Positions 16,387 to 25,516 are shown, counted from the stretch's first letter. The stretch is 64,000 nt of DNA from an uncultured Lachnospiraceae bacterium (GCA_902794095.1 CADBFZ010000001.1:1-64000); one strand, 5' to 3'. The notes: generated by a model from the letters alone, not told the origin. A program made the numbers and translations.

Positions 16387-19167
16387 TCAGTGTGTGAATT
16401 CGATTGACTTGAGACTGCATCCGCCTGTTCCCTTGAAAGTAAGATACAAAGGAAGAACTCCGGTGATTTTCTTATTGAATGTACAGGTTCTTTCCTGCCA
16501 TTCGTTGGAGTTGTCTCCGTGGATGGTTCCCAGTACTTCTCCGTCGATTGATGTTCTGATCTCGAAATCTCCGTTAAAATATGCCCTGGTCTTGATCTTA
16601 AGACCTGTTACATCCTTCATGTCAAAGTACTTAAATCCAATGGTGGTGGAATCGACTATGGCTTTGATATAGCCATCGTACTTATCATTGTCTTTGCCTT
16701 CCTGAACCACTCTGGGAGCATTGTCCTCTACATATACCTTGTGATCTTTGGTGAAGATATTACATGCAAGGTATGAAGGATATTCTCCGAAATCGGAGAG
16801 AGGTCCGCCGTTAAGTCCGCAGGATGTCATCTCAGCCTGGATGATATGTCCGTCATCGGTAAATGAAAGCTTCTCTGCACATCCCTGTCTTGAGAACCAG
16901 GTTCCGTTGGTGTGGCGATGATAGAAGATATACCAGTCATCACCGATCTGAACCATACTTCCGTGATTATTTCCGCCGTATGCCGAAGACTGATCTGCAG
17001 GTTTATAAGAATCGATGTGCATATCGTTATTACTTACGATAACACCGCCGTATACATAGGGACCTTCGGGATCTTTGGATGTAGCATAGCAGAGTTCGTG
17101 CATTACCTCTGAAGAGTAAATAAAGTAATAAATATCTCCGCGCTTTCTGATGGATGATGCTTCGAAGAAAGCGTGTCCTTCGAATCCTGATCCTTCCGAG
17201 TATTGAGCTCCGGGAACGACGATCTTGGGTGCCTTCTTAATGGTGAGCATGTCTTTATCAAGAACGGTAAGCATTGATCCGTGTCTTGATTTGTCTCCGT
17301 GTCCGCAGAATCCTGTGAAGAGATAAGTGGTATCACCTTCGGTAAGAACGCCGGGATCAAACTGAGGCTCATCGCCTTCCTTATCACCAAGCTTTGTTCC
17401 GTCTTCGTAGTGAACATATCCGTAGAATTTGTAAGGTCCTGCGGGAGTATCACTTACAGCAACGGATACAACGTTTACTCTATCGAGTACATAGTACAGA
17501 TAATATCTTCCGTCGGGGCCGACTGTTACATCGGGAGCATAGAGCTCCATGACACCGTCTTTATTCAGTGCATCAACATCCTTGGGGTAAATGATTCCTT
17601 CGTATTTCCAGTTGCCAAGATCATGAATATCAGCTGACCAGCATACATAATCGCCGAGACAGAATGTCTCACCGCCGTAGATATCATGTGATCCGTAGAC
17701 ATATACTCTGTCACCGAATACGTAAGGCTCTCCGTCGGGAACATACTCCCACGAAGGAAGATAAGGGTTAACAGCCTGCTTCTTGCTGTGCTGTCTGATA
17801 CCGCCTTCTTTCTTAGGCTGAGCACCGCTTCCTGTAAATTCCATTTCGTTACGGTCATCTTCGGTGAAAGGCTTCCACTCGGGGAGCTTCTTTCTGTCAA
17901 ATCCCAGGCCGTTGGGATTGCCGGTCTTAACAAAGTTTGCGATATAATCGCTCATCTGGTGAGCAAGATCGTAATGTCTTCCGGTATAAGGTCTGTGGCA
18001 CTTCTCGAGAGTATCAAAGAAGAACCAAAGATCGCATGAATGGAAGGTTCCGGGATAGCTGTCACCTTCGTGTCCGTCACCGGGAATATCGGGATCGAAA
18101 CGATAGTAGTAGAAATTCTGATCCGGTGATTTCTTCGCTGCCTGACCAAGGGCGGATTTAACCGAGAGCTCAACGGTATTTACTCCGTTAATGCTGAACT
18201 CGTCAGACGTGTTACCTGCAATCATGGGTACATTGGGACATTCTCTGTTTACGAATCTGTCGAAAGGGTCTCCGAGATAATGCTTTCCGTCGGTAATGGG
18301 GAAGAGCATGCGATACTTTTCACGGAACTTTCTATATCCGTCAAAGATTTCTTCGGATGAAAGCTTTCTTGCTTCTTCCAGACTCTTTACGCCCAGTATC
18401 TCAAAGAACTTTGCACCGAAATCCTCTGCCTGTTCAAAAGAAATGGGAGTGAAGATATCCTCTGCGGGATTCTCAACCTTAATGATACCGCTGAGTACAA
18501 CGGCACCTTTTACAATATTGAAATTATCGGGGCAGGTAAGCTGGTTCATTACGGAAGCTCCGCCTGCGGACTGCCCCATGATGGTGATCTTCTCGGGATC
18601 TCCGCCGAATGCGGCGATGTTGTCGTAAACCCAGTGAAGTCCTGCCTGCTGGTCGAGAAGTCCAAAGTTAGCGGGAGCGGAAGGGTTCTCGGCAGTGATC
18701 TCTTTATGAGCCATGAATCCGAAAATATTAAGTCTGTAGCCGATTGAAACTACGATGATTCCCTTTCTGGCAAGAGCTTCACCGTTAAATTCCATCTCTG
18801 CGGTATATCCCCACTGGAATCCGCCGCCGAAATACCATACGAGAACAGGAAGTTTCTCATCGGTCTTTTTGGCAGGAGTCCAGATATTCAGATAAAGACA
18901 ATCTTCATCCATGGGAATATCGGGATCTACATGCCATTCTCTGCAATAAATATCGGTTCCCACAGCAGGCTGATCCTGATATGAGATAGGTCCGAATTCG
19001 TGAGCCAGCAGTTCGCCTTCCCAGTTTTCGCAGAGCTGAGGAGCTCTCCATCTGTTTTCCCCGACAGGAGGAGCAGCAAAAGGTACACCCTTAAATACGG
19101 TAATTCTGGGATCATTTCCCGGCAAACCTGATATTTTGCCGTTTTTTACCTCTGTACTTCTAAGCAT
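16387..19167 (-). CDS. Carboxylesterase-GH43 fusion with C-terminal CBM-like domain
   Basis: 926 residues, no signal peptide, so probably cytoplasmic. Residues 1-455 are a type B carboxylesterase: oxyanion loop FGGGF (113-117), nucleophile S200 in GQSAGG, E323 in SDEF and H376 in FHSCDLW complete the triad. Residues about 466-785 are a GH43 five-bladed propeller (NPYLPSWEYVPDGEP, YGSHD, an ELYAPDV segment and SEGSGFEGHAFFEASSIRK). Residues about 800-926 look like a carbohydrate-binding beta sandwich (CBM6-like). It would remove acyl groups and arabinose or xylose from imported hemicellulose fragments. GGGGG lies 7 nt before the ATG. The joining of both enzymes in one cytoplasmic chain is unusual. 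Confidence 0.88.
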   Translation of the reverse strand: MLRSTEVKNGKISGLPGNDPRITVFKGVPFAAPPVGENRWRAPQLCENWEGELLAHEFGPISYQDQPAVGTDIYCREWHVDPDIPMDEDCLYLNIWTPAKKTDEKLPVLVWYFGGGFQWGYTAEMEFNGEALARKGIIVVSIGYRLNIFGFMAHKEITAENPSAPANFGLLDQQAGLHWVYDNIAAFGGDPEKITIMGQSAGGASVMNQLTCPDNFNIVKGAVVLSGIIKVENPAEDIFTPISFEQAEDFGAKFFEILGVKSLEEARKLSSEEIFDGYRKFREKYRMLFPITDGKHYLGDPFDRFVNRECPNVPMIAGNTSDEFSINGVNTVELSVKSALGQAAKKSPDQNFYYYRFDPDIPGDGHEGDSYPGTFHSCDLWFFFDTLEKCHRPYTGRHYDLAHQMSDYIANFVKTGNPNGLGFDRKKLPEWKPFTEDDRNEMEFTGSGAQPKKEGGIRQHSKKQAVNPYLPSWEYVPDGEPYVFGDRVYVYGSHDIYGGETFCLGDYVCWSADIHDLGNWKYEGIIYPKDVDALNKDGVMELYAPDVTVGPDGRYYLYYVLDRVNVVSVAVSDTPAGPYKFYGYVHYEDGTKLGDKEGDEPQFDPGVLTEGDTTYLFTGFCGHGDKSRHGSMLTVLDKDMLTIKKAPKIVVPGAQYSEGSGFEGHAFFEASSIRKRGDIYYFIYSSEVMHELCYATSKDPEGPYVYGGVIVSNNDMHIDSYKPADQSSAYGGNNHGSMVQIGDDWYIFYHRHTNGTWFSRQGCAEKLSFTDDGHIIQAEMTSCGLNGGPLSDFGEYPSYLACNIFTKDHKVYVEDNAPRVVQEGKDNDKYDGYIKAIVDSTTIGFKYFDMKDVTGLKIKTRAYFNGDFEIRTSIDGEVLGTIHGDNSNEWQERTCTFNKKITGVLPLYLTFKGTGGCSLKSIEFTH

Positions 19168-19206
19168 ATTAATACCCCCATATTGGTGTTTTGGAATACA
19201 TTTTCA

Positions 19207-19212
19207 ATTATA
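19207..19212 (-). promoter_or_regulatory. -10 box for esterase-GH43 gene
   Basis: TATAAT on the minus strand (ATTATA on plus), 39 bp before the ATG; -35 candidate TGAATT with a 17-bp spacer is weak. Confidence 0.45.
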
Positions 19213-19272
19213 TCTTTATTTGTCAGATAATTCATGTCAGAGTCTGCTGATTTATCGTCAAATTTACAATTA

Positions 19273-19281
19273 TGTTATAAT
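19273..19281 (+). promoter_or_regulatory. Extended -10 promoter very close to NagZ start
   Basis: TGTTATAAT, a TGn-extended -10, ends only 8 bp before the ATG at 19290. A start of transcription 6-8 bp downstream would give a leaderless or nearly leaderless mRNA. Confidence 0.5.
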
Positions 19282-19289
19282 AATCAGGT

Positions 19290-20690
19290 ATGAAAAGAGT
19301 AAGAATTTTATCTTTAATAATTTGCTTTACTTTGTTGATTTTTTCGGTGCCCGCATGCGGCCGCAATAACGGAGAACAGCCCGTTGATACAGTACCCGAA
19401 CAGGTGCTTACGGATGTCTCGGAAAATAGTACGAGCAACGTTTCGCAGCAACCTGATGCTGCAGTTAATGTAACTGATACAAACACTCAGGAAGACCCCG
19501 AACCCGATGAAGATGGTGCAAACACCCCCGGTGAAGAAGATCAGACAGCAGATGCTTCCGGTGATGAAGAAATAGCAGACGGTGATACATCGGAAAGTGA
19601 TCTAGGCAGCGTTGACGTGGGCGGAAATGACAGCGCTGAGACTCAGGAAGTTCATGTTCTGAGTTATTCCGACGATATAGATACCATGATCGCATCCATG
19701 ACACTTCGTGAGAAGATCTGTCAGATGATCATAGTAACTCCTGCAGTTCTTACAGGAAGCACCAAGGTTACTTCCGCAGATAACACCATGTACCTGGCCC
19801 TTCAGGAATACCCTGTGGGTGGCATGATACTGGATAAAAGCAATATCGTAAATGCAGGTCAGTTGTCAGGCATGATAACAACCGCACAGAGCTACGTAAC
19901 CATCCCAATGATCATGACCCTTGATGAAGAGGGCGGAAGAGTTACAAGACTCATGGGAACCGTTGGAACCACTCAGATAGGTCCCATGTATAACTATCAC
20001 GAACTCGGCCCCGATGTGGCTTCTTTTAACGCCATGACTATCGGAAACGATATTAAGAGATTCGGCTTTAATATGGATCTTGCTCCCGTTGCGGATGTCT
20101 GGTCAAATCCCGCAAATACCGTAATAGGGGATAGGGCATACAGCACGGATTTCGATGAAGCGGCAACACTTGTTGCAGCAGCTGTTTCAGGATTCCATAC
20201 AAGCGGAGTGGCGTGCTGCATTAAGCATTTCCCGGGGCACGGAGATACATCTGCCGATTCACATTACGGTTCGGTTTATGTATATAAGACGCTCGATGAG
20301 ATCAGAGCAAATGAGTTTAAGCCTTTTATAGCCGGAATAAATGCAGGTGCCGATGCGGTTATGATAGGACATCTTATTGTAGCCGATCAGGGCAATATAC
20401 CGGCTTTGTTTTCATATCCATTGCTTACGGGAGTCCTTCGAAATGAACTGGGCTTTAACGGAGTAATCATATCGGATTCACTTCAGATGAAGGCCATGAC
20501 CGATTACTACGGAGCAGGGGATATTCCCGTAATGGCGGTTGCCGCTGGGTGCGATATTCTTTTAATGCCCACGGATCTTGAAGTAACAGTAAGCAGTCTT
20601 GAAACTGCAGTCCAAAACGGAGTCATATCCGAAGAGCGTATCAATCAAAGCGTTCGCAGGATACTCCTCTTAAAAAAGCGATATATTTAA
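19290..20690 (+). CDS. NagZ-like beta-N-acetylhexosaminidase lipoprotein (GH3)
   Basis: 466 residues. A lipobox SVPAC (C23) ends the signal peptide. Residues about 28-120 are an acidic low-complexity spacer rich in Asp/Glu/Thr/Ser. Residues 125-466 are a GH3 barrel with DEEGGRVTRL, the NagZ hallmark KHFPGHGDTSADSH holding the Asp-His acid/base pair, and the nucleophile aspartate in ISDSLQM. It should release N-acetylglucosamine from muropeptides or chitin-type sugars on the cell surface. It lacks the second GH3 domain of beta-glucosidases, which fits NagZ. A REP-like palindrome begins at the base after the stop codon. Confidence 0.9.
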   Translation: MKRVRILSLIICFTLLIFSVPACGRNNGEQPVDTVPEQVLTDVSENSTSNVSQQPDAAVNVTDTNTQEDPEPDEDGANTPGEEDQTADASGDEEIADGDTSESDLGSVDVGGNDSAETQEVHVLSYSDDIDTMIASMTLREKICQMIIVTPAVLTGSTKVTSADNTMYLALQEYPVGGMILDKSNIVNAGQLSGMITTAQSYVTIPMIMTLDEEGGRVTRLMGTVGTTQIGPMYNYHELGPDVASFNAMTIGNDIKRFGFNMDLAPVADVWSNPANTVIGDRAYSTDFDEAATLVAAAVSGFHTSGVACCIKHFPGHGDTSADSHYGSVYVYKTLDEIRANEFKPFIAGINAGADAVMIGHLIVADQGNIPALFSYPLLTGVLRNELGFNGVIISDSLQMKAMTDYYGAGDIPVMAVAAGCDILLMPTDLEVTVSSLETAVQNGVISEERINQSVRRILLLKKRYI

Positions 20691-20719
20691 TGTGACAGAG
20701 GGTCCGACCCCTTGTCACA
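20691..20719. repeat. REP-like palindrome, copy 1
   Basis: 29 nt starting directly after the NagZ stop: outer arms TGTGACA / TGTCACA pair perfectly and an inner GGGTC / GACCC adds a second stem. A related 29-nt copy with the same GAGGG-CCGACCCC core lies at 62709-62737. The form resembles REP palindromes mobilised by RAYT transposases; none is encoded here. Confidence 0.6.
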
Positions 20720-20744
20720 TATTATGAGAATCATGGGGGCTTTT

Positions 20745-21311
20745 ATGGCTGAAGAAAGGGTTACGGCACTGGGTTACGAATTTGCATGTGTGGATGATGC
20801 GATTCTTGCACAGTCGGAGATTAAAAAAATCGATTATCTCAAAGCTCATTTGGACAGAGGTGATGCCGATACGGTAAAGGCTCTGTACGATAAAGCCATT
20901 GATGAGAAATTCTTTAAGACTCCCGTGGGAATAGGATTTCTTACCGAGATGAGGGAATATCTTATCGATACTCTCGATTATTCTGAGGATGAGGTAAGGG
21001 CCATTCCTCTTTACATGTTCTACGATACGACCAAAAAATCTGCTCCTAAGAAGGAAGAGAAGAAGAAAGAAAAGGTCGGTTTTCTTTTTACATCAATTGT
21101 ATTAAACATTGCTCTTATCGTTGCGGTTATAATAATGTTCTGGATTGCAACGCACACCGATAATCCAAACATCCTAAATTACGAAACCGTGATCACGGAT
21201 AAATATGCCACCTGGGAACAGGAACTGACCGAGAGAGAATCTGCGGTAAGACAGGCCGAGAGAGAACTGGGAATTAATAATTCCTTTGAATCGGAAGGAG
21301 AGGGAGAATGA
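20745..21311 (+). CDS. Single-pass membrane protein of unknown function
   Basis: 188 residues from ATG 20745, chosen because TGGGGGC lies 4-5 nt upstream; the frame runs back to 20712 inside the REP palindrome, with other ATGs at 20724 and 20733. Residues 1-110 are soluble and helical, then a Lys/Glu linker (about 103-115), one transmembrane helix (about 118-138) and a C-terminal charged segment (about 150-188) likely to form a coiled coil. No known family is recognised. It overlaps the next gene by 4 bp, so it probably works with that large membrane protein. Confidence 0.7.
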   Translation: MAEERVTALGYEFACVDDAILAQSEIKKIDYLKAHLDRGDADTVKALYDKAIDEKFFKTPVGIGFLTEMREYLIDTLDYSEDEVRAIPLYMFYDTTKKSAPKKEEKKKEKVGFLFTSIVLNIALIVAVIIMFWIATHTDNPNILNYETVITDKYATWEQELTERESAVRQAERELGINNSFESEGEGE

Positions 21312-23737
21312 AGCTTTCGTTTGAAAATGAAGAAGAACAGCTTGATTACGAGTTGGGATTCTTGATCGATCATTCCAAGGATCGTAAGTTCACCGGATAT
21401 CTGTATCAGCTTCGCGGCGAACTTTGCTGCAACCCTGAAAAAGCAAATGAACTTCGCAGGAAAGCCGTAGCCAACTATGACATCTATGTAAATAATATGG
21501 CTTCCCTCGGAAAGCCTGTGGAACCGTATTATTATGGTGCGATTTATAAGGGCATGGATTCGCCCGTTATCGGAAATGGCGCCGGATTATCGCCTCAGCC
21601 CGCAGTGACTCAGGCTCCGGTTTATGAAAGTCAGCCCGCACCTGCGCCTGAATATGTTCAGCCCGAAACTATTCAGCAGCAGGATTTTATTCAACAGCCA
21701 GAGCTTACACCTCAGCCCGAATTCGCACAGCAGCCTGAGCTTACACCTCAGCCCGAATTCGCACAGCAGCCTGAGACTATTCAGCAGCCCGATTTCATTC
21801 AGCAGCCTGTCTATAATCCTCAGCCTGCTTTTACTCCTCAGCCTCAGCCTGCATACTTTGCTAAGCCTGCAGCGCCCAAGGCGGAATACGCAGTCGGTGC
21901 TATTGTCATGTCAGTACTCGGTGCAGTGTTTTTGCTGACCGGTCTGGTTTATTTTGCAGTTAACTTCCTTGATACATTTATGCAGGGTATGCTGATGTAT
22001 CTTATCTGCATCGGAGTTTTGCTTGTTTCAGAACTTGTTATCAGAAAGCTTGTAGTTAAACTATCCTCCGTATTTACCGCAATCGGAATCAGCGGATTGT
22101 TCCTGGCTACCGTTGTTAACTACAGGTCCCTGGAAAATATATCCCTGCCCGCCTCGGCTGTCATCCTGGCACTATGTGCGGTAATGGTATGTCTCTTCGG
22201 TTATTACAGAAAGAGCAGGCTCTATTCCGCAATCGGATTCTTCGCGGCATTTGCTTCCTCTGCAGCGATCGGTTCCGATTCGACGCCCGCACAATACCTT
22301 GTGATCACCCTCGGAACGCTCCTTATTTCCTGCATATGGATGATCTTCCCTGTAGAAAAACAGTACAAGCTTGCCGATACATTCATGCTTTTGGCAGAAT
22401 TTATCTACTTTATTATCGGTGCATGCTTCTACATTATCTGCGACGATCCCCTTACGGTTAAGACCTGCAGATTTGTATTCGTCCTTTGCTCATGGTTTGT
22501 AATGCAGTTCATCTATTTCGGTACCGTCCGTAAAAAAGAAATCGAGTACTATCCCGAAACAGGTGTATCAGTCGCAAACAAGATTATTATGTGTGTGTCA
22601 GCCTGCATCTATATATTCTATTGCTTAGTGGGAATGATATTCTCCGATCTGGATACCGGAATACTTCTTGCCTCCGGAATCGCGTTGTATTTCGGATTTG
22701 TTATTCCTTCGGCGATATTTGCATTTATGCTTTATAAGGCCGGTAATAAGGACTGGATTATTTTCTATTTCATATTAAATATCACCGGACTTTTAGGATC
22801 CTTTGCATCGGGAAACGGATATGTTGTTGCGATTGTTTTCGCTGTACATGCGTTTATCGGAAGACTTCTTACTGCTAAAAATCCCGAGGACAACGGTCTT
22901 AAAGTACTTGATCTTCTTATTCAGTGCTTTATGGGATTTATACTTGTTTTCAGTTCGGACTTTTTCCGTTCCTCGGACGGGGAAGCCGCTTTCGAGATGT
23001 ATTTTGCCTGCGCAGTAATGACCATATCCTTTATTGCGGGACTCTTTATATCATCCGGATTCAAAAATGTGGTTCAGATCGTTACGGCATTTGCCGTTAC
23101 CATAGGTATTATGACTGTTTATCTGCCGGATGAACTCAGTGCGGTGGCAGGAATGGGATTAATCTTATTATTCACCTGCCTTATCAATAACGTAGGCAGA
23201 CTTAAACCCGATAATGAGAAGCTCTTTAACTGGTTTGCTGTTGTTATGGAGTGCCTCTTTATTCATGTAACCGCCATCGACAATAATCAATTTGTTGTTC
23301 AGGACAGCCTTATCTATATAATTGCTTTGCTTCTCGGACTTTGCTTTGTGATCCTGATGCTTAACAAAGACTACGGAATGCCTTTTGCCGGCAAGTACAT
23401 ATTAATTCCCGCATACCTGACCTGGGCATTTATAATTTCACCCTTGAATAAAGACTTCCTGCTCAGTATAATCCTCATGGCGGTTGCGGTTGCCAGCGTT
23501 GTATTCGGATTCATTCTTAAGGAAAAAGCCATTAGAGTGTATGGATTAGTGCTTTCAATCGTGGTTTGTGCTAAAATAGCTTTTATAGACTTCGTTACAT
23601 TGGACGATGTTATGTCCAAAACCATCATGTATATCATTGTCGGTGCTTTTGCACTCCTCATCGGAACCATCTATATGGTCCTCGAATCAAGGGAAAGCAA
23701 GGCGTCACTTAAAAAAACGGAACAAGGAGCTTCATAA
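21308..23737 (+). CDS. Large polytopic membrane protein (DUF2339-like)
   Basis: 809 residues. The N-terminal 90 residues are soluble and hold a short segment like the start of the upstream protein's soluble domain. Residues about 95-190 are a Pro/Gln-rich tract of QQPE-PQPEFA units, including two perfect 12-residue repeats. From residue 195 on there are some 20 transmembrane helices, which together with the length suggests the DUF2339 class of uncharacterised membrane proteins. The assignment rests on overall form, not a specific motif. It sits between two other envelope proteins in an operon (4-bp overlap before, 1-bp gap after), so the three probably form a complex. Confidence 0.7.
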   Translation: MKLSFENEEEQLDYELGFLIDHSKDRKFTGYLYQLRGELCCNPEKANELRRKAVANYDIYVNNMASLGKPVEPYYYGAIYKGMDSPVIGNGAGLSPQPAVTQAPVYESQPAPAPEYVQPETIQQQDFIQQPELTPQPEFAQQPELTPQPEFAQQPETIQQPDFIQQPVYNPQPAFTPQPQPAYFAKPAAPKAEYAVGAIVMSVLGAVFLLTGLVYFAVNFLDTFMQGMLMYLICIGVLLVSELVIRKLVVKLSSVFTAIGISGLFLATVVNYRSLENISLPASAVILALCAVMVCLFGYYRKSRLYSAIGFFAAFASSAAIGSDSTPAQYLVITLGTLLISCIWMIFPVEKQYKLADTFMLLAEFIYFIIGACFYIICDDPLTVKTCRFVFVLCSWFVMQFIYFGTVRKKEIEYYPETGVSVANKIIMCVSACIYIFYCLVGMIFSDLDTGILLASGIALYFGFVIPSAIFAFMLYKAGNKDWIIFYFILNITGLLGSFASGNGYVVAIVFAVHAFIGRLLTAKNPEDNGLKVLDLLIQCFMGFILVFSSDFFRSSDGEAAFEMYFACAVMTISFIAGLFISSGFKNVVQIVTAFAVTIGIMTVYLPDELSAVAGMGLILLFTCLINNVGRLKPDNEKLFNWFAVVMECLFIHVTAIDNNQFVVQDSLIYIIALLLGLCFVILMLNKDYGMPFAGKYILIPAYLTWAFIISPLNKDFLLSIILMAVAVASVVFGFILKEKAIRVYGLVLSIVVCAKIAFIDFVTLDDVMSKTIMYIIVGAFALLIGTIYMVLESRESKASLKKTEQGAS
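21701..21772 (+). repeat. Tandem 36-bp repeat in Pro/Gln tract
   Basis: Two identical 36-bp units (21701-21736 and 21737-21772), each encoding 12 residues of the form PELTPQPEFAQQ. Flanking units are diverged copies. In-frame length makes copy-number change harmless to the frame. Confidence 0.9.
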
Positions 23738-23738
23738 T

Positions 23739-24521
23739 ATGAAGTCTGGATTATCCCGTAAAATTATATCCTTAGCAATGGCAGGAGCGCTTCTTCTTGG
23801 AGGGTGCGGCTCAGAGATTGCTGAGATGACCGATGAGCAGCAGGCTCAGGTTGGAGAATATGCCGCTTTTGCCATGCTTCGCTATGATGCAGAACACAGA
23901 AGCAGACTTGTGGACTATTCGGAAGTTGAAGCTGCCGATGAAGCCTTAAGACGTGCTGCTGAGGCTGCAGCTGCTGCTGAGGAGGCCAGACAGACCGAAA
24001 CCGGAGAGAATCAAAATAACGGTGAGACCCTCGATGCAAACGGCAATCCCGTTGATGTTATCGATAATTCACAGGATGATGCGGGTTATGTCAGCGATAC
24101 CATGGAGGATTTCCTCGAACTTCCCAGCGGAGTTCTTCTTACCTACAGAGGATATACAATTCAGTCTTCCTATCCGGAAGATTCTGATGTTTCCGATTAT
24201 TTCGTAGTTGATGCTACAAACGGAAATAAATTCCTGGTTCTTTGGTACTCGATTTATAACGGTTCCGGCGCAGAGGCGCAGATTGATTTCCTTGAAGACA
24301 ATATCGCATTCAAGTGCAGGGTAAATGATTCAAATACAGCAACGGCTCTTGTTACGATGCTTGATGACGATATGTCCACTCTCAGAACAACCATGAGAGA
24401 CAATGACGAAATGGATTGTGTGCTTGTATTTGAGATTAATGAAGAACTTTCAAATAACGTAAATTCCATAGTCGTTAAGATGTCCAAGAACGGTGCGGAC
24501 TGGGAGAGAAAAGTACTTTGA
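23739..24521 (+). CDS. Lipoprotein of unknown function
   Basis: 260 residues from ATG 23739, which has AAGGAG 9 nt upstream and lies 1 bp after the previous stop. The signal peptide ends in LLLGGC (C23). Residues 25-90 are helical with an Ala/Glu-rich stretch, followed by a disordered Asn/Asp-rich linker and a beta-rich C-terminal domain (about 125-260) resembling the immunoglobulin-like domains of small Firmicute lipoproteins. No motif points to an activity. Third gene of the envelope operon started by the 188-residue protein, and followed by a terminator. Confidence 0.75.
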   Translation: MKSGLSRKIISLAMAGALLLGGCGSEIAEMTDEQQAQVGEYAAFAMLRYDAEHRSRLVDYSEVEAADEALRRAAEAAAAAEEARQTETGENQNNGETLDANGNPVDVIDNSQDDAGYVSDTMEDFLELPSGVLLTYRGYTIQSSYPEDSDVSDYFVVDATNGNKFLVLWYSIYNGSGAEAQIDFLEDNIAFKCRVNDSNTATALVTMLDDDMSTLRTTMRDNDEMDCVLVFEINEELSNNVNSIVVKMSKNGADWERKVL

Positions 24522-24528
24522 TATTATT

Positions 24529-24554
24529 AAAGCCCTCGCTTATGCGGGGGCTTT
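24529..24554. terminator. Bidirectional terminator between lipoprotein and EamA genes
   Basis: Stem AAAGCCCTCGC / GCGGGGGCTTT with one G-T pair and a 4-nt loop. It overlaps the last bases of the minus-strand EamA gene. Confidence 0.8.
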
Positions 24555-25409
24555 ATTTCTGGCTATATGCCATTTTATGACTGCGGCACCGATGATCACA
24601 ACATAGCCTATGATACTGTATATATCGGGGAATTCACATAAGAATACCATTCCAAGTATCGCCGCAAATATTACCTGAGTGTAATCAAATACGGATATAT
24701 CTTTGGCCGGTGCATTTTGATATGCAGCGGTTATATTAAACTGTCCGCCGCTTGCAGCAACTCCTGCGCCGATGAGGCATCCCCATTGAGCAAGGGTCAT
24801 CGGGTGCCAGTCGAAGATTAGGAAGGGCCCCGTAACAAGGCAGGAGAATAGTGAGAAATAGAAAACTATGGTCTTGCCCGGCTGTCCTGTTTTTCCCATC
24901 TTATGTACAAAAGCATATGCAGCGCCTGCACCGAATCCTCCGTATAGTCCGACAAGCGCCGGGATTACTGCAAGTCCCGTTGACGGCTTTATTATAAAAA
25001 GAGAACCGGTAAAAGCCATGATTACGCATGCCCAGTCGGTTTTGGAAGGAATCTCCTTCATGATGAAATAACTGACTATTATGGCAAAAAAGGGCGAGAG
25101 CTTATTGAGCATATTTGCATCAGCAATGCCCAGACGGTCTATTGCCCAGAAGTTTGCGATCATTCCGCTGGTTCCGAAGAGGCATCTCATCAGTACCGAT
25201 ATGCCGTTTCCTTTCCTGATGGAAAATCCCACTTTGTTTTTCAGGATGGATCCTGTGGCAATCAGAAGTGCAAAGAAGTTTCTGAAGAAAGCTTTCTGCA
25301 TGGTCGGCAGATCGCCTGATATCCTTACAAAGAAGGTCATCAGTGAGAAAAAGAAGGCTGCGAGCAGAAGATGAAGTATAGCTTTATGTAATTTGTTATT
25401 TTCTTGCAT
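24540..25409 (-). CDS. EamA/DMT-family transporter
   Basis: 289 residues with ten predicted transmembrane helices in two five-helix EamA repeats, the fold of the drug/metabolite transporter superfamily. Features include the RNFFALL segment in helix 2 and a repeat boundary near residue 145. Substrates of this family range from amino acids to nucleotides and cannot be told from sequence. The ATG has no visible ribosome site; a TATAAT ends only 8 bp before it, so the message may be leaderless. Transcribed alone, convergent with the lipoprotein operon. Confidence 0.88.
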   Translation of the reverse strand: MQENNKLHKAILHLLLAAFFFSLMTFFVRISGDLPTMQKAFFRNFFALLIATGSILKNKVGFSIRKGNGISVLMRCLFGTSGMIANFWAIDRLGIADANMLNKLSPFFAIIVSYFIMKEIPSKTDWACVIMAFTGSLFIIKPSTGLAVIPALVGLYGGFGAGAAYAFVHKMGKTGQPGKTIVFYFSLFSCLVTGPFLIFDWHPMTLAQWGCLIGAGVAASGGQFNITAAYQNAPAKDISVFDYTQVIFAAILGMVFLCEFPDIYSIIGYVVIIGAAVIKWHIARNKAPA

Positions 25410-25417
25410 AATACGCG

Positions 25418-25423
25418 ATTATA
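25418..25423 (-). promoter_or_regulatory. -10 box 8 bp before EamA start
   Basis: TATAAT on the minus strand, 17 bp from a weak TGGAAA -35. Only 8 bp separate it from the ATG, implying a leaderless transcript. Confidence 0.5.
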
Positions 25424-25473
25424 CTCTTTTCGTTTTCCGATTTCCATATCCGTATGTAACCAAAATTTCGGGA

Positions 25474-25507
25474 TATAAAAACGGGTGCAGGAGATTATCC
25501 TGCACCC
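25474..25507 (-). terminator. Intrinsic terminator after GH5 gene
   Basis: 9-bp perfect stem GGGTGCAGG / CCTGCACCC (25483-25491, 25499-25507), 7-nt loop, followed on the minus strand by a T-rich tract. Confidence 0.8.
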
Positions 25508-25516
25508 TTTATTTGT

